Shown one piece after another: positions 47,359 to 59,972 of a DNA stretch of 64,000 nucleotides. The stretch comes from Rhexocercosporidium sp. MPI-PUGE-AT-0058. Lineage: Eukaryota > Ascomycota > Leotiomycetes > Helotiales. The notes beneath the pieces were generated by a model. That model had not been told where the DNA came from, made no database searches, and saw only the letters and a program-made list of their open reading frames with translations. Numbering within the stretch: the first letter of the stretch is position 1; each line of letters begins with the position of its first letter. The translations under genes were made by a program, and so were the position numbers. The stretch spans positions 372,001 through 436,000 of the forward strand of contig JAGTJL010000024.1 in assembly GCA_020746875.1 (NCBI GenBank). The letters are read 5' to 3'.

Positions 47359-49403
47359 CCGAGGGGCTGCTGCCAGGGTTGACTTACCCAAACCCTTGCC
47401 TAGAGCCGCAAAAACAGTTATTCCGGAGGAATACTAAAATCCAGGGCTATTGTTAATATATAAACAAACCGTAATTTATACTTAAAATCATTATTTTTAT
47501 TATTACTATAATGCTAAAGGATATAATTACAGATCTTATAAATCTAAGAACCCGTCGCCCGGATGCGCCGCCATTAAAAAAGTCACGGGGACACTTTTTA
47601 TTCTATGAAATTACCGGCATTCTCCTTTAAAATCCGGCTTTTAGAACACGTTAATGCAGACGATTCGCTGTCCTTTTTTACTACGTATTTTACCCTTAAA
47701 ATAATGGATTAAATAATTAAGAAAACGAATAACTACGTCCGGGACGTAAAAGATTATTCTTAGCTATATACACGACTTCTCCTTTAATACCTTATCATTC
47801 GTGGAGAGCTCTACGCATATTTTATTATACGTATTTATATAACGTATAATATATAACACGAGATCTCTAATTATTAAGTAAATAAGGAATATCTCGCTTA
47901 TTATAATATTATACGTTATATATTAAGAGATCGGTTTTAAGAGCTTTATATACGTGTAAGGCTAACTAGAAGTAAGGCTTCGGGACCATATAAACAAGTA
48001 AGTATTAATATCCGAGTATTAAATTTACTAACTTTTAATAAGTAAATAAGCTCTTAAACTATATCTAAGATATTAATCTTTCGGTATACGTGCTTAAAAA
48101 AGATATTACAATAAATAAGTACATAATTCAATATAAAGGGCAAGCTAAAGAAGCTATTATAATACTAAATAAACCCACGCCTATAAGCTTTAAAGTATAA
48201 GCGATTACTTATACCGAATTCATTTTTACTTAAAATTAATATATTCTAAGAGCAGGAAATGAGCTTATAAATACTCTTACACCGATTACATTAAGCGGTA
48301 TTAAAAAAGCCAGTAAGGGAAGGAATAAAATCTAAGCGGTGGTTTTAAAGCTTTTACAGCGGTTATTAAAGCTTTTAATAAGTTACAAATACTATACCTT
48401 TCTAAATAATCTTTTTATATCAGCCAAATTCGTGGCGTACGTAAGAACCTTAGGCTTTAGCGTCACCGGCACGTGTCGAACTAACTCCGGCGTTATTAAA
48501 GAATTATTAAATTTAAAGAAGTTAAACAAGAATAATATTATCTTATAGGAACAGCTTTATGCCTACCTTATAATTGACGGCAAAACACTTTAAATCGGCT
48601 GAAAGGATTAAGCTTTTGTCTTATTTATAATATCAGTCTTATTAACGAATGAAATTATTAAATAAAAAAGAAAACGCCTAAAAGAGACAAGCTTAAAGGC
48701 AAAGATATCCCGAGTACCTTTTACGGAAGGAGTTATTAAAGTACTACTTATTCCGGTAGTAGCTAATAGCTATAATCATAATATAAGAGCTGTAGATTAA
48801 GGGGATTATTTAATTGCTTAAAAGCCTGGTTTAAGAGAGGTACGCCAGGGAGGCTACCAAGTTATTAAGAACTAGTTATTTAGGCTTATTCTAATAAATT
48901 ATTACTTACTAGCTAAGCGGTCTGAAGTTAAAGAGCCGCGGAAGCTGTCTTTTAAAAGCTAATAAGAGTTTCGACGGGTACTTATTAAGAGGCTATTTAT
49001 TATAATAAATAAAGCTTCTTAACAAAGCCTAAAAAGGAGAGTCTTTATTATTAATTAAGAAGCTAACCTCAGACCGCTATATCTCCATTAATAAATTAAA
49101 ATGATTAAAAAGAGTTAATATATTATATATAAAAGAGAGAGGTTTGGAGACAGATTTACGAAACGGGTTATATTAAGTTAAATATTAGCAAATTAAGGTC
49201 GGTCTTTTGCAAAGAAATAGACGATATTTGGGTGTAAATAGTACGATATTTATTTATATAAAAATAGGCCTTATTTTAGTAAATTTCATAGCGAGTAACT
49301 AGAATTTGAATGAATTCGACTGAAATGCGGCTCTCTAATTGGCCAGAATTAGCCGAGGCAACCCTGCGCTTTAGCCAAGTCAACCCTGGCAGCAGCCTCT
49401 CGG
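47359..49403 (+). mobile_element. Element G: piggyBac-like DNA transposon, 2,045 bp
   Basis: The TIRs share CCGAGRGGCTGCTGCCAGGG and about ten further bases at 47359 and, inverted, ending 49403. The transposase relic on the plus strand (48339-49200) reads YTFLNNLFISAKFVAYVRTL, GFSVTGTCRTNSGVIKELLN, then AFVLFIISVL, VPFTEGVIKVLLIPVVANSY then NHNIRAVDxGDYL. This is the DDE_Tnp_1_7 (piggyBac/IS4-type) core with its 'DNLFTS...GTxR' and 'NxxMGAVDxxDQ' blocks. TAA stops and one TAG break it. Comparison with uninterrupted MULE sequence (54650-54690) shows a 2-bp AT duplication rather than the usual TTAA, although a TTAA sits just to the left. Confidence 0.8.
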
Positions 49404-49555
49404 ATATATATAAAACTAATTAATTTAATATGCCGTTACTAAATATATATAATATTATAAGGAATAATATAATGATTCAGCTTAAATTAGTGTTTCTATT
49501 AAAGGAGATTAAAAAAGATTATAATTAGGCGTTAATATAATTTAAAGTATTTATA

Positions 49556-49809
49556 TATTATATATATACTTATTAATTTTATTTATATAAAATCGGGGCC
49601 GTAATATAAAAGAATTAAGACTTTTTTATAATATTAATAAAATTAATTTTATTTATATATTTAATTATATTAACGTTTTATTTCCTTTTATAAATAATTT
49701 TTTTATATACGCTTTTTTTTAAACTTTTTTAAAAAGTAAAAATTAATTCTTTAAGTATATTTTCTTTAAACTTTTATAAAGCTTAATTTATTATAAATCT
49801 TATTTAATA
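49556..49809 (+). repeat. Solo gypsy LTR, plus orientation (inversion breakpoint)
   Basis: A 254-bp LTR copy with left flank TTATA (49551-49555) and right flank GCTTT (49810-49814). It is the partner of the LTR at 46934 in the proposed inversion. Confidence 0.85.
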
Positions 49810-50636
49810 GCTTTCTTTTATATTTTATTTATATAAGATTAAAGATATCTTTAAAAATTAAAAAATATTAAAATCTTCTTTCTTTAAAACTAACAGAATT
49901 TAAGCGTTTAATAAGCCGGCCTTAACTAAAGAGTTAATAAAAGCATATACTTCTGCCGGAATAAAAGCTATTCTGTATATTAAATAAGCTATAAGTTTAT
50001 AGAAGCCGCATAATTATATATAACTTTCAAAACTCTTAATTTCTACTACTCCTCCTTTAAGTCTTTGTCTCTAAATAAAAAGATTCTTATTTAATAATTA
50101 TATTTCTTAAAATCTATATTCTTACGCCTCTTCGATTAATAAATATCAAACTTCTTTCTCTTAGAATCATATTTACTTACTCGATCGCAAGTAAATATTA
50201 TACGGAATAATATACTATCTTAGTATTTAAAAGCGTATTTAGCTTTTATATACTCCTGGCATATAGCAAATCCGGTAATAATATTATTATAAATTACTAA
50301 AGAAGGTGCAGGGCCATAAGCTTTAAGTTTAAAAGTTATTAAATAAAAGTAATAATAAAAGTAATAATAATAGTAATAATAATAGTAATAAACTATTAAA
50401 GCAAAGAATCTAAATAGCTTCAATTTTAATTCTTAGCTTTAAAGATAATTAAGTAATTATAAATATTTATACTTTATATTAATAGCCCTTACTCTTTAGT
50501 ATAAATTAATATAATAAAGTAAGGTTTCTAAATGTACTCGCCAAGTTAATAGAATCTTAGCGTACTGCGATTTAGCTATTCCCGCACTGCGATTTAGCTA
50601 TTCCCGCACTGCGATTTAGCTATAGCCTTAGTATAA

Positions 50637-51169
50637 GGCTACAGCTAAATCCACTTATAGAAATAACTAAATCAACTTATGCTAAGGATTTTAAAGGCAT
50701 ACCAGGCGCATTTATTACCTTTGCTCTATTATTATATTAATTTGTACTGCGAGGCAAGGGCCACTTATATATTTAAGGAGTCTTGAGTTGCTTTTAAATT
50801 AACTTTAAAGCTATTTACACTTCTTAATTATATAATAATATATTAACTTTTACTAACGAACTTTGCGGTCCTCCGCTATTTGCAGTAATTTATAATAATA
50901 TTACTTACTTTTTTACTATTATTTAAGCGTATGCTAAGGCAAATAGCCATGCTTTTATATAACGAGATACTCGACCGAATCGTACAGTATTTATTTATAA
51001 TTATAATATAAATGAGTTAATATAATTAAATAAAATACATAAGTAGCCTTTGCCTTATAATATAAATTAATATAGCAGGACGAGGTTAACAAATGTACCT
51101 TTCGGATTCCCTGAAATTCCTTAGCATGAGTTAATTTAGTTATTTCCGTAAGTAAATTTAGCTGTGGCC
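50637..51169. mobile_element. MITE H, MULE-related, 533 bp
   Basis: Left terminus GGCTACAGCTAAATCCACTT, right terminus ...AAATTTAGCTGTGGCC. TSD is TAGTATAA at 50629-50636 and TAATATAA at 51170-51177 (one G-to-A difference). It abuts the right end of MULE3. Confidence 0.82.
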
Positions 51170-51177
51170 TAATATAA

Positions 51178-53255
51178 TTAAGATATTATTTTTAATTAAG
51201 CACGAAACTCTTATTTAATAGCAGACGTATTAATCTTATATAAAGCTTTTATATTATACGACTACTAAGACTGCCGAGTCTTGTCGATCTTTGACTTTTA
51301 AATAATTCTTTAGTAAAAGCTTCCTTAAAGTCTCAGAAGGCCGTCTCCGCCTTATTGTTTTACTTAAATTTCTTATTTTTATATATTAATTCCGTAAGTA
51401 ATGCGGCGATTTTCGAGTAATTTCAAACGAATTGTCAATAAAAGTTAATAAATCTTAAAAAGATTATACTTTTTTTTAAATATTTATAAGTTTAATTTAC
51501 TTAACGACAGTTTTAACTTTTTAAAGATTTATAATTAATCTTATAATAATAATTACGTAGCTTAAGAAAATGATTTCTTCCTTATAAAAATAATACTTCT
51601 CAGGTTTTAAAAGTATCGAAGAAGCCTTTAGCTTCTTTAATATTATTATAACGTTTTTCACGTATTATTCTTTTATTTTAAAATAAATTAAAATATCGTC
51701 TTAAAAATATATATATATTACGTTTAAGTATTATCGCAAAATATTACTAATTAAACGCTAAAATATAATAAGCGCGTTAATTAATCCAAAAAGCATAACC
51801 GTATATTTATAATAATCGAACCGTATATAAAAATACTGCTTTTTTTCTCTTTTTTTTAATTATTCTTATGAGGTTATACGCGCCTCGCAAATCGAGCTAA
51901 GTAAAGATCTTAGCGCCGCTAAGCCTGTCGCGTAACTCTTTAACTAAAGGTAATATATAATAATCCTTCTGAATAGCTTCGTTTAATCGACGGTAATCGA
52001 TATATATTCTTTATCCGCCGTCTTTCTTTACTATAAAGAAGACGTTACTTTTTTAAAGAGATTTAGACTCTCGGATGAATTATTTCGCTAAGTTTTTATT
52101 CATATATTTCTTAATCGCTATTAAGTTTATAATTAAATATTCCCGTAATAATTAGAATATTAGCTTTATGTTTTTAGTTAACTCGATCCGATAATTATAA
52201 TCTTAATATTTAAGAAAAGCGTTATTATTTAATTCCCTTTTAAATAATATTTTAAATTATTTATATTTTAATAATATATTATTAATTTTAAAGGTCGTTA
52301 CTTTGCTTTTTAACTTTTTCTTAAAAGTTATATTTAATTTTCTTAAGCTTTTAATTAATATTTTATTTTTAAAATAACTTTTATAATTATTAAATTCTAG
52401 CTTTTACGTCTTTTAATTAATTTTTAAATTATAAAATTATATTTACGGTAGTTTTAAGATAATATTATATTTTTTAATTTAAGTTCTTTTAAATTAAATA
52501 TTTTTAAAATATCCGCTAATTCTTATATATAATAATTTTATTTATATATTAATTAAGTTGTTTACAATAAGTCTTCCGTCGATAAGTATTAATTAATACT
52601 TCTTTTTTTTAATTTTAATAAATAAAAAAATATTAAGTTATAATAATAAAAAATATTAAAAAAATTTATATTCCGGAATTTATTATAACTTATAATTTTA
52701 TTCTTTTAATATTAATATCGAAAATTAAGTAATCTTTTCTTTTATAATTATAAACGTATATAAGTTTAATCTTTTAACGTAAATTTTCTTAATTAATATA
52801 TTTTCTTATTACCGATTTTTTAAATTTCATAAAAAATATAATATAATTAATACGTTTTTAAAAGTATAAATAATTTAAATAAATTTTATAATACGTCTTT
52901 AAGTCGTTTCGCGAGTTAATTTATATTTAATTTTATAATATCTTTATAATGACTTTTTATATATTTCTTACGTTTATTTATATTGTCGTTTACCGGAACG
53001 GTATCTCGTCGAGTGTAATTTATTATATTTATATTCAGAAGACGTTAGTTTCGACGTCTTTCGACTTTTAAATAATACTTAAATTATTTTAAAAAACTAC
53101 CTTATATTCTTTATTTTATTACGGCCTTTTACGTAAAAAATTTTTTATTTTAATATAAGTAATTCTTATATTAATATTTATTTAATATTTAATATTAAAA
53201 GCTTCGCGAGTAATATATTTTTTTATTAAGTAACTCGCTAGACTTTATATTTTTA
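51178..53255 (-). pseudogene. Second Ty3/gypsy family: RT fragment, minus strand
   Basis: On the minus strand, about 52110-51750 reads KKYMNKNLAK, FIRESKSL, NVFFIVKKDGG, RIYIDYRRLNEAIQKDYYIL, PLVKELRDRLSGAKIFT, LDLRGAYNLIRI, the fingers and palm of a gypsy reverse transcriptase. Its wording differs clearly from the RT at 38290, so it is another family. RNase H would lie further left and protease further right, but neither is clearly readable and no LTRs were found. Truncated at 53255 by MITE D2. Confidence 0.75.
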
Positions 53256-54892
53256 AAATATAATTAAAATATTATATAAAAATAATTTAATTATTATATA
53301 TTAAAGAATTATTAAAAATCCGGAAGGTATATTTATTACTTATGCCTTATTATATTAATTTATATTAAAAGTTAAATATAATAAATATAATAAATATATT
53401 TTATATAATTATATTAATTTATTTTTATAATCTTTTTTAAAGTCGGTATCTTAAATATATATTTTAATTCTTTTAATTATATCTTTTTAAATTATAATTA
53501 CAAAAGCTTTAATAATATTTAATATATTATTTATTTAATTAATAAATTAATAATGTATTATATATATACTTTTTTCTTTTTATGTTTTAAGCTTATATTA
53601 ATCTTAATATCCTTATTAAAGCTTTTATATAATAAGTGCAATCGACGACAAGCTATTTTATATTATAAAAGTCTACGGAATTAATATAAAGTATAACTAA
53701 ATCGTTATACGTAAATAATTAAACCGCTATACGCTAAAAATGTATTAACTTAATAAGTGTTATTTATTAATTTCGTTATATTATATTAATTTATATTATT
53801 TATTTAATAAGGGCTACTTACATATATTATAATTATTTATAATTATATAATTATTTTAAAAATTAAAAAATTAAAGCTATTTAAATTAATTAAAGAAATA
53901 CTTTAATATAATACTATTATTATTATTATTATTATTATTATGACTTTTATTTTTTAACTTTATAGCCCCGCGCTTTTTGTAATAATTTACAGCGATATTA
54001 TTACTAGATTTATTATATATTAAGCGTATATAAAAGTTAACGGCTATATTCTTAAATAATAAGATATTAAGCTATTCCGTCTATTATTTATTTATAATTA
54101 CGTAAATAAATACGACTTAAAAAAAGCAAAAGAATATATTTTCTTTTAAAAGACGTTAAAATATAAGTTTAAAAAAGTATAATTATTTAATAAGACTTAC
54201 TCTCGTAAAAGACAGAATTTTAAAGGAATAATAAATGAAAATCCTTAAGATTATATATAATTATACGGCTTTTGTAAACTTTATAACCTATTTAATATAT
54301 AAAATTGCTTTTACTTCCGTAAAGATTTATACTTTAGTTAATACCTTAGTTAAGACTAATCTCTCAAACGCTCGAATTTTGTTAACCTTATAAAAGAAAG
54401 ACTTAAATATTACGTTGACCTTTAAAAATATCTTGAATTTTATAATAAAAGAGCGTGCTAAGCAATTGAGCGAGAAGACTCTTATTTAATAGCTTATAAA
54501 GGTATTTTACTCTAATAATAATTATCTATTATTTAATTAATAAATTGTATAAAAACTATAAGTCAATAATTTCCACTTTTAATATTACCCTTAAAGCGGT
54601 CCCTTATAACGACTCTTTTTCATTTATTTCACTTCACTTAAGCTTTAGAAGTAGTATTCTAATATATTACTCTTTAATTATATATACAAAACTAACCGAT
54701 TTAATATACCGTTATTAAATATATATGAAATAATAAAGAATAATATAATAGTCTAGCTTAAGTTAGTATTTCTCTTGGGGGAGACTTAAAGAGACTATAC
54801 GTAAGCTATTATTTAACTTCAGTCTTTAATACTTAAGAATATTATTATAAAGCTAGTTTTTATTATAAAAATAAAAAGCTTATTTTAATAAA

Positions 54893-57403
54893 AGGGACAG
54901 CTAAATCGACATACAGAAATAGCTAAATCGACATACGCTAAAAATGTATTAACTTAGCGAGTGTTATCTATCAACCTCGCTATGCTATACTAATTTGTAC
55001 TACGTGGCAAAGGAGCCTTATATATAATATAAATATTCATAATTATATAATAACCCTTAGCTAGAAATGAAAATTGAAGTTATTTAAATTACTTAAGTAA
55101 ATACTACTACTATTATTATTATCTCTACTATTATTATAACTTCTATTCTTCGACCTTGTAGCCCCGCGCCTCTTGCAGCGATTTACAGCGACGTTACTAA
55201 TGCTTTTGCTATATTCTAGGCGCATACTAAAGCTAATAGCTATGCTCTTCGGCAACAGGATTCAAGGTTATTCCGTATATTATTTATCTACGATCGCGCA
55301 AGTAAATATAACGCAAGAGGAAAGTAAAAGGATGTATACTCTTCTAAGAGACGCCAGAATATAAGTTTAAAGAAGTATGAATGTTTAATAAGGGTTACTC
55401 TTATATAAGATAAGGTTTCAAGGTAATAGGAAGTAAAGGTCTTGGAAGTAATATATAATTATGCGGCTTCTATAGATTTTACAGCTTATTCAGCATACAG
55501 AATTGCTTCTGCCCTTGCAGAGATTCGTGCCTCTATTAATACCTTAGTTAAGGCTGGTCTCCCGAATGCACAAATCCTATCGGCCTTACGAGAAGAGAAC
55601 TTAAGTATTATATTAGTCTTTAAAGATATCTCGAATCTTATATAAAAGGAGCGAAAGAAACAACTCGGCGGGAAGACTCTTATTCAATAGCTTATAAAGG
55701 TACTATCCTTAATAATTCCTGTCTATTTATTACTAATAAATCTTATAGGAATTGCAAGCTAATGATTTTCACCCTCAGTACTACTTTCATACCGGTGCTT
55801 TACAACGACTCTTTTTCATTTATCCTACCTCACTCGAACTTTAGAAGTAGCATTCAGATGTTTTACTCCTCGATTATATATACAAAACAAACCGATTCAA
55901 TATGCCGTTATTAAATATATATAGAATATCAGGAAATAATATAATAATTTAGCTTAGATTAGCATTCTTATTAAGAGAAATATAAAGAGATTATAATTAA
56001 GCTATTACTCAGCTTCGTTCCTTAATGCTTAAGAACACTATTGCAGAGCCAGTTTCTATTATAATAAATAAAGAGCTTACTCTAATAAAGTATTTAAATA
56101 TATAATTCCCTACTTCTCGACATATCCTCTGCCGGTGGCATATTAATATGAATGTATTAGCAAAGACTAAGAAGTACTTTCCAGGTCCTATTAAAGAAGA
56201 GGATAGGAAGTGGGCACGCCATCCGAAGTTCCAGGCATTTCTAAGCTGCTAGAATACACTACTGGCTAATATAATAAAGCAGGCGTACGATGAATTGCTT
56301 AAGGAGATGAGGATCCGGTTCCTGTTATAAGCAATGAGTTATTATAAAGGCACTTAGCTCTTATAGAAGGAGAAGCTAGTAGCCTTTTAAGTCGACTAAT
56401 CAAATTACTTCGGGGTCACTATTACGAGTCTTATTAAAGGTTGCTATATTACTCTAAAGTTATATTTATAGCGTGGGCATGCAGACCTTAAGAGTATGTT
56501 TCTTAAAATACAACTCTTTTAGACCGCTCAGTATACCGGCATTTGTACAGCTATTGCACAGCAGCAATTACGGCTTAAATATAATATAAATACCCCTCTT
56601 TTTGCTGCTATACTTCAGCTTGTTCATAGCTATGCCCTTTTAAGGATTACTCAGGAGGAGAGTAAGCTCCCTTACTAAAGGCTTCCTTTAAATAACTATA
56701 TATGTACCATATAATAGGCCTTTAGTTTACCTTACCAGCACATAATCTATAAGAGAAAGCAAGAAGGCGGCGTAATCCTCTTAAGCGATATTTATCCTTA
56801 TTAACATTATAATAAGCTTATTTTAAGTGCTTTTCCTAAGCCGCTATCTAATCCTTAGCCTCTTTTATTCTTAAATTCAATAAAAATAAAAGAGAAAGGA
56901 AGGCCAAAGGGTGCATTAAATAGTAGCTCACGTATAATATCTTCTAGTACTCGGCGAGAGCCTTTATTTTAAGAGCTCCCTTCTAGTTCTGCCCCTACAT
57001 CTTTTAAGCAGACTCTTATAATATAAACTATATTATCTACAACTGCTCTCGCGATGCAAAGGCTTAAGCTTAGACATCGTGATTTGTACGAGCCTAATAC
57101 TCGTCGCGAGAGGGCTTATATATAAGGCATTTCATTAGTTTATTAGACAAATAATATTAAAGATACTACTGTAATTGCTATAGCTATAATGCAACGACAG
57201 GTAATTAGTGGCATTAAGGTATATATCCAGGATGCAGACTTTAAAATAAATGATGATTTTGATGAGCTAGTATAATTCCAGTAATGCACTATATATAAGT
57301 ATCTATACAAATTCTGGTAGTGATAAATGCATACTTCATTTTCGGCTCGCTTACTTAGCGTATGTCGATTTAGCTATTTCCGTATGTCGATTTAGCTGTC
57401 CCC
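54893..57403 (+). mobile_element. MULE1: best-preserved Mutator-like element, 2,511 bp
   Basis: Termini are two tandem CAGCTAAATCGACATAC-type units at each end, inverted, ending CTGTCCCC. TSD is TTAATAAA at 54885-54892 and 57404-57411. It is visibly less RIP-mutated than the surrounding DNA (CA and TG words survive), so it is probably a younger insertion. Confidence 0.9.
55080..57290 (+). pseudogene. MULE transposase relic (Hop-like) in MULE1
   Basis: An open stretch at 55442-55645 reads ASALAEIRASINTLVKAGLP ... SIILVFKDISNLI. After a stop follow KERKKQLGGKT, FFIYPTSLEL, HSDVLLLDYIYKTNRFNMPL (the DDE-type MULE core beginning 'LLLDCTYKTNRFxMPLL'), ITQLRSLMLKNTIAEPVSII, then VFLKIQ-like GHADLKSMFLKIQLFWTAQY, AIAQQQLRLKYNINTPLFAA, EESKLPY and a KGRPKGAL-type C-terminal region. 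The wording matches fungal Hop-type Mutator transposases. Frame changes and TAA stops make it inactive, but most of the protein can be followed. Confidence 0.85.
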
Positions 57404-58112
57404 TTAATAAAATATTTAAATATATAATTCCCGAATTCTCGACATATCCTTTACCGGTAACATATTAATATAAATATATTAATAAAGACTAAAAAGTACT
57501 TTCTAAGTCTTATTAAAGAAAAAGACGGGAAGTAGGCACGTTATTTAAAGTTCTAAGCATTTCTTAATTATTAAAATACACTTTTAACTAATATAATAGA
57601 GTAGGCGTACAATAAATTACTTAAAGAAATAAGAGTCCGGTTTCCGTTATAAGCGATAAGTTATTATAAAAGCATTTAGCTCTTATAAAAGAAGAAGCTT
57701 ATAACCTTTTAAGTCGACTAATTAAATCACTTTAGGATTATTATTACGAGTCTTATTAAAGGTTGCCATATTATTTTAAAGCTATATTTATAACGTGAGC
57801 ATATAAACCTTAAAAGTGTATTCCTTAAAATGCAATTCTTTTAACCCGCCTAATATACCGGCATTCGTATAGCTATTATATAGCAGCAATTACGACCGAA
57901 ATATAATATAAATATCATTTTTTTCACTATTATTCTTTAGTTTGTCTATGGCCGGGCTTTCTTAAGGATTATATAAGAAAATAGCAAGCTTTCTTACAAA
58001 GGCCCCTCTTTTAATAATTATATATATATTATATAATAGGCCTTTAGTCTATCTTGCCTTTATATAATTTATAAGAAAAAGCAAGAAGGCGGCGTAATTC
58101 TTTTAAGTAATA

Positions 58113-59972
58113 ACGTACTTAATAAATAAGCGGATTATATATATTAACGGATTACACCGTACTAAAACTACTACTTTAAAAACTAATAACTTAATAACGA
58201 ATTAAAATTATTATTATTAAATTAAATTAAGTTAAATTAAATTTAAGTAAACACGTATAAGCCGTATGTTCGAGCGATTTACATATATTACACGTCCGCG
58301 GCGCGCGGATTCGTCTCTCTTTAATCTTACTTGTAGACTAACCCGTAAGCTTTATATTTACAATTATAGATCGATCTAAGCTCTCTTATATTATTAAAAT
58401 ACCTCTTATAATAATATATAACTTCCGTATAGCTCTCTTCTTCTTTTAGCGTTTATTCGCGGCCCGTAGCTTTTTATTTTCGTTTACGAAAAGAATCGCA
58501 GAATATATAATAATTATTTAATAACTTTTAATTAATTATTAAATCGCACGGTAAAACTAGAAAAACCAGCCGTACGACATTATATAAAGTCTCCGATTGC
58601 TTTAACTTATAATTTTAACTTTTATATATTATATAACGTTTTTAAGACTTAAGTTATTTATTCGGTCGCGACAGGAAAAGAAAGGATAAGCGTCTATAAT
58701 TAAATATTAAGCTTTGAGAAGATATATTTAAAGTCGTACGGGACTAATTTAATAATTGCGAACTCGTTATAAATTATATCTAAAGTTAAAGCTTTTATAT
58801 AAGCTATAAAATAAGCTAAAAGAAAATTAAACTTATTAATATAATTAACTTTAGTTTATATAAGATTTTTAATTTATTATTTATATAAACATTTTAAACT
58901 TATAAAACAATTAATATTAAGAGGTTAAAGTAAATACGACGAATATAATAATATATAAAAAATAATAATACAATAGACTTTATAAAATAAGTCGAATTTA
59001 AACGTTACGTCGCTTTTATGTCCGTTAAGAATTAAAAGTTAATATATACCTTTCGTACAATCTTTTATATGCGAATAAAATACTTCCGTAAGTTAAGTTA
59101 GGGCTAATTAATTAGTGGTTTAGTTATTATTATTAATTATAATTATTTAATTAAATAATAAAGAGTCGAAATATTAAGAAGAAATATAAGTTTTACTTTT
59201 AAATATAATTATTAAGGAAAGCGATTGACCGCTCGAATTAATATACTTAATAGCCGTAACTCATTCGCGGTTCTTAAGTTAAATCGTAATAGGCCGTAAA
59301 GCTCGTTTAAAAGCTGTAATAACCTTTATAATTAAAATTACGCTTATTTAAAAGCTCGTCTTATTAAAGTTATAAATATTTTTATCTTAAATTTTATATT
59401 TTACGATTGTATTTTATATTAATCGGAATTAATCTTAAATAATTGTAAAATCTTCGTAAAAAGCACGTTTATAATTATATTTTCGGTTATATTGAGTTTA
59501 TAAAGAATTATAACGTTAAATGAAGTTATATGGCCACCGAACTTTAATTATACGCGTAAAAGACGCGTTTATATCGGTTCGTTTTTAAAAAAAAATAATG
59601 TAATTATATTTCAAATTAAAGCCGTATAGACTAGTAAACCTCGTTCGTTTATAAATAAAATCTAATTAATAAGCGTTAATTCTTCCGTAATTATAAGCTT
59701 ATAATTTACGAATTAAATTTCTTATTATAGAACGCGTTTGTGAAGTCGCGTATATAAAGTTAAATAAGCAACGTCGTAAGTGTTTACGGCTTCGCGAATA
59801 CTTGTAAAATAGTTAGATTTATATAAATTAATCGCAAGAGCTATTCGGCCTTCTTTAAAAGTCAATTAAGTATTAATTAATTAAAATATAATTAATTAAA
59901 TAATATAAAAGTAATAGTTTTAGTAAAGTATAATCCGTTAACATGTATAATCCGCTTACTTATTAAGTACGT
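58113..59972. mobile_element. Element B: intact-length relative of element A, 1,860 bp
   Basis: Inverted termini begin ACGTACTTAATAARTAAGCG and extend for about 65 bp. TA duplications are at 58111-58112 and 59973-59974. The sequence outside (…AAGTAA-TA-TTTATC…) rejoins to match the uninterrupted MULE1 at about 56780, so it inserted into MULE2. Size, TA target and long TIRs suggest a Tc1/mariner-type (Fot1/Pot2-like) element. No transposase block could be recognised after RIP. Confidence 0.85.

Larger units (their letters stand above)
46840..50628 (-). mobile_element. MULE3: Mutator-like element with an inverted middle
   Basis: Minus-strand MULE sequence occurs at about 46840-46933 and 49810-50628, ending at the right in a terminus of three repeated GCACTGCGATTTAGCTATT-type units (about 50567-50628). 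The missing middle lies between them in plus orientation, at 47142-47356 and 49406-49555, bracketed by gypsy LTRs in opposite orientation. The left end is truncated. The plus pieces match MULE1 about 55655-56010; the flanking minus pieces match positions up to about 55665 and from about 56045. Confidence 0.75.
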
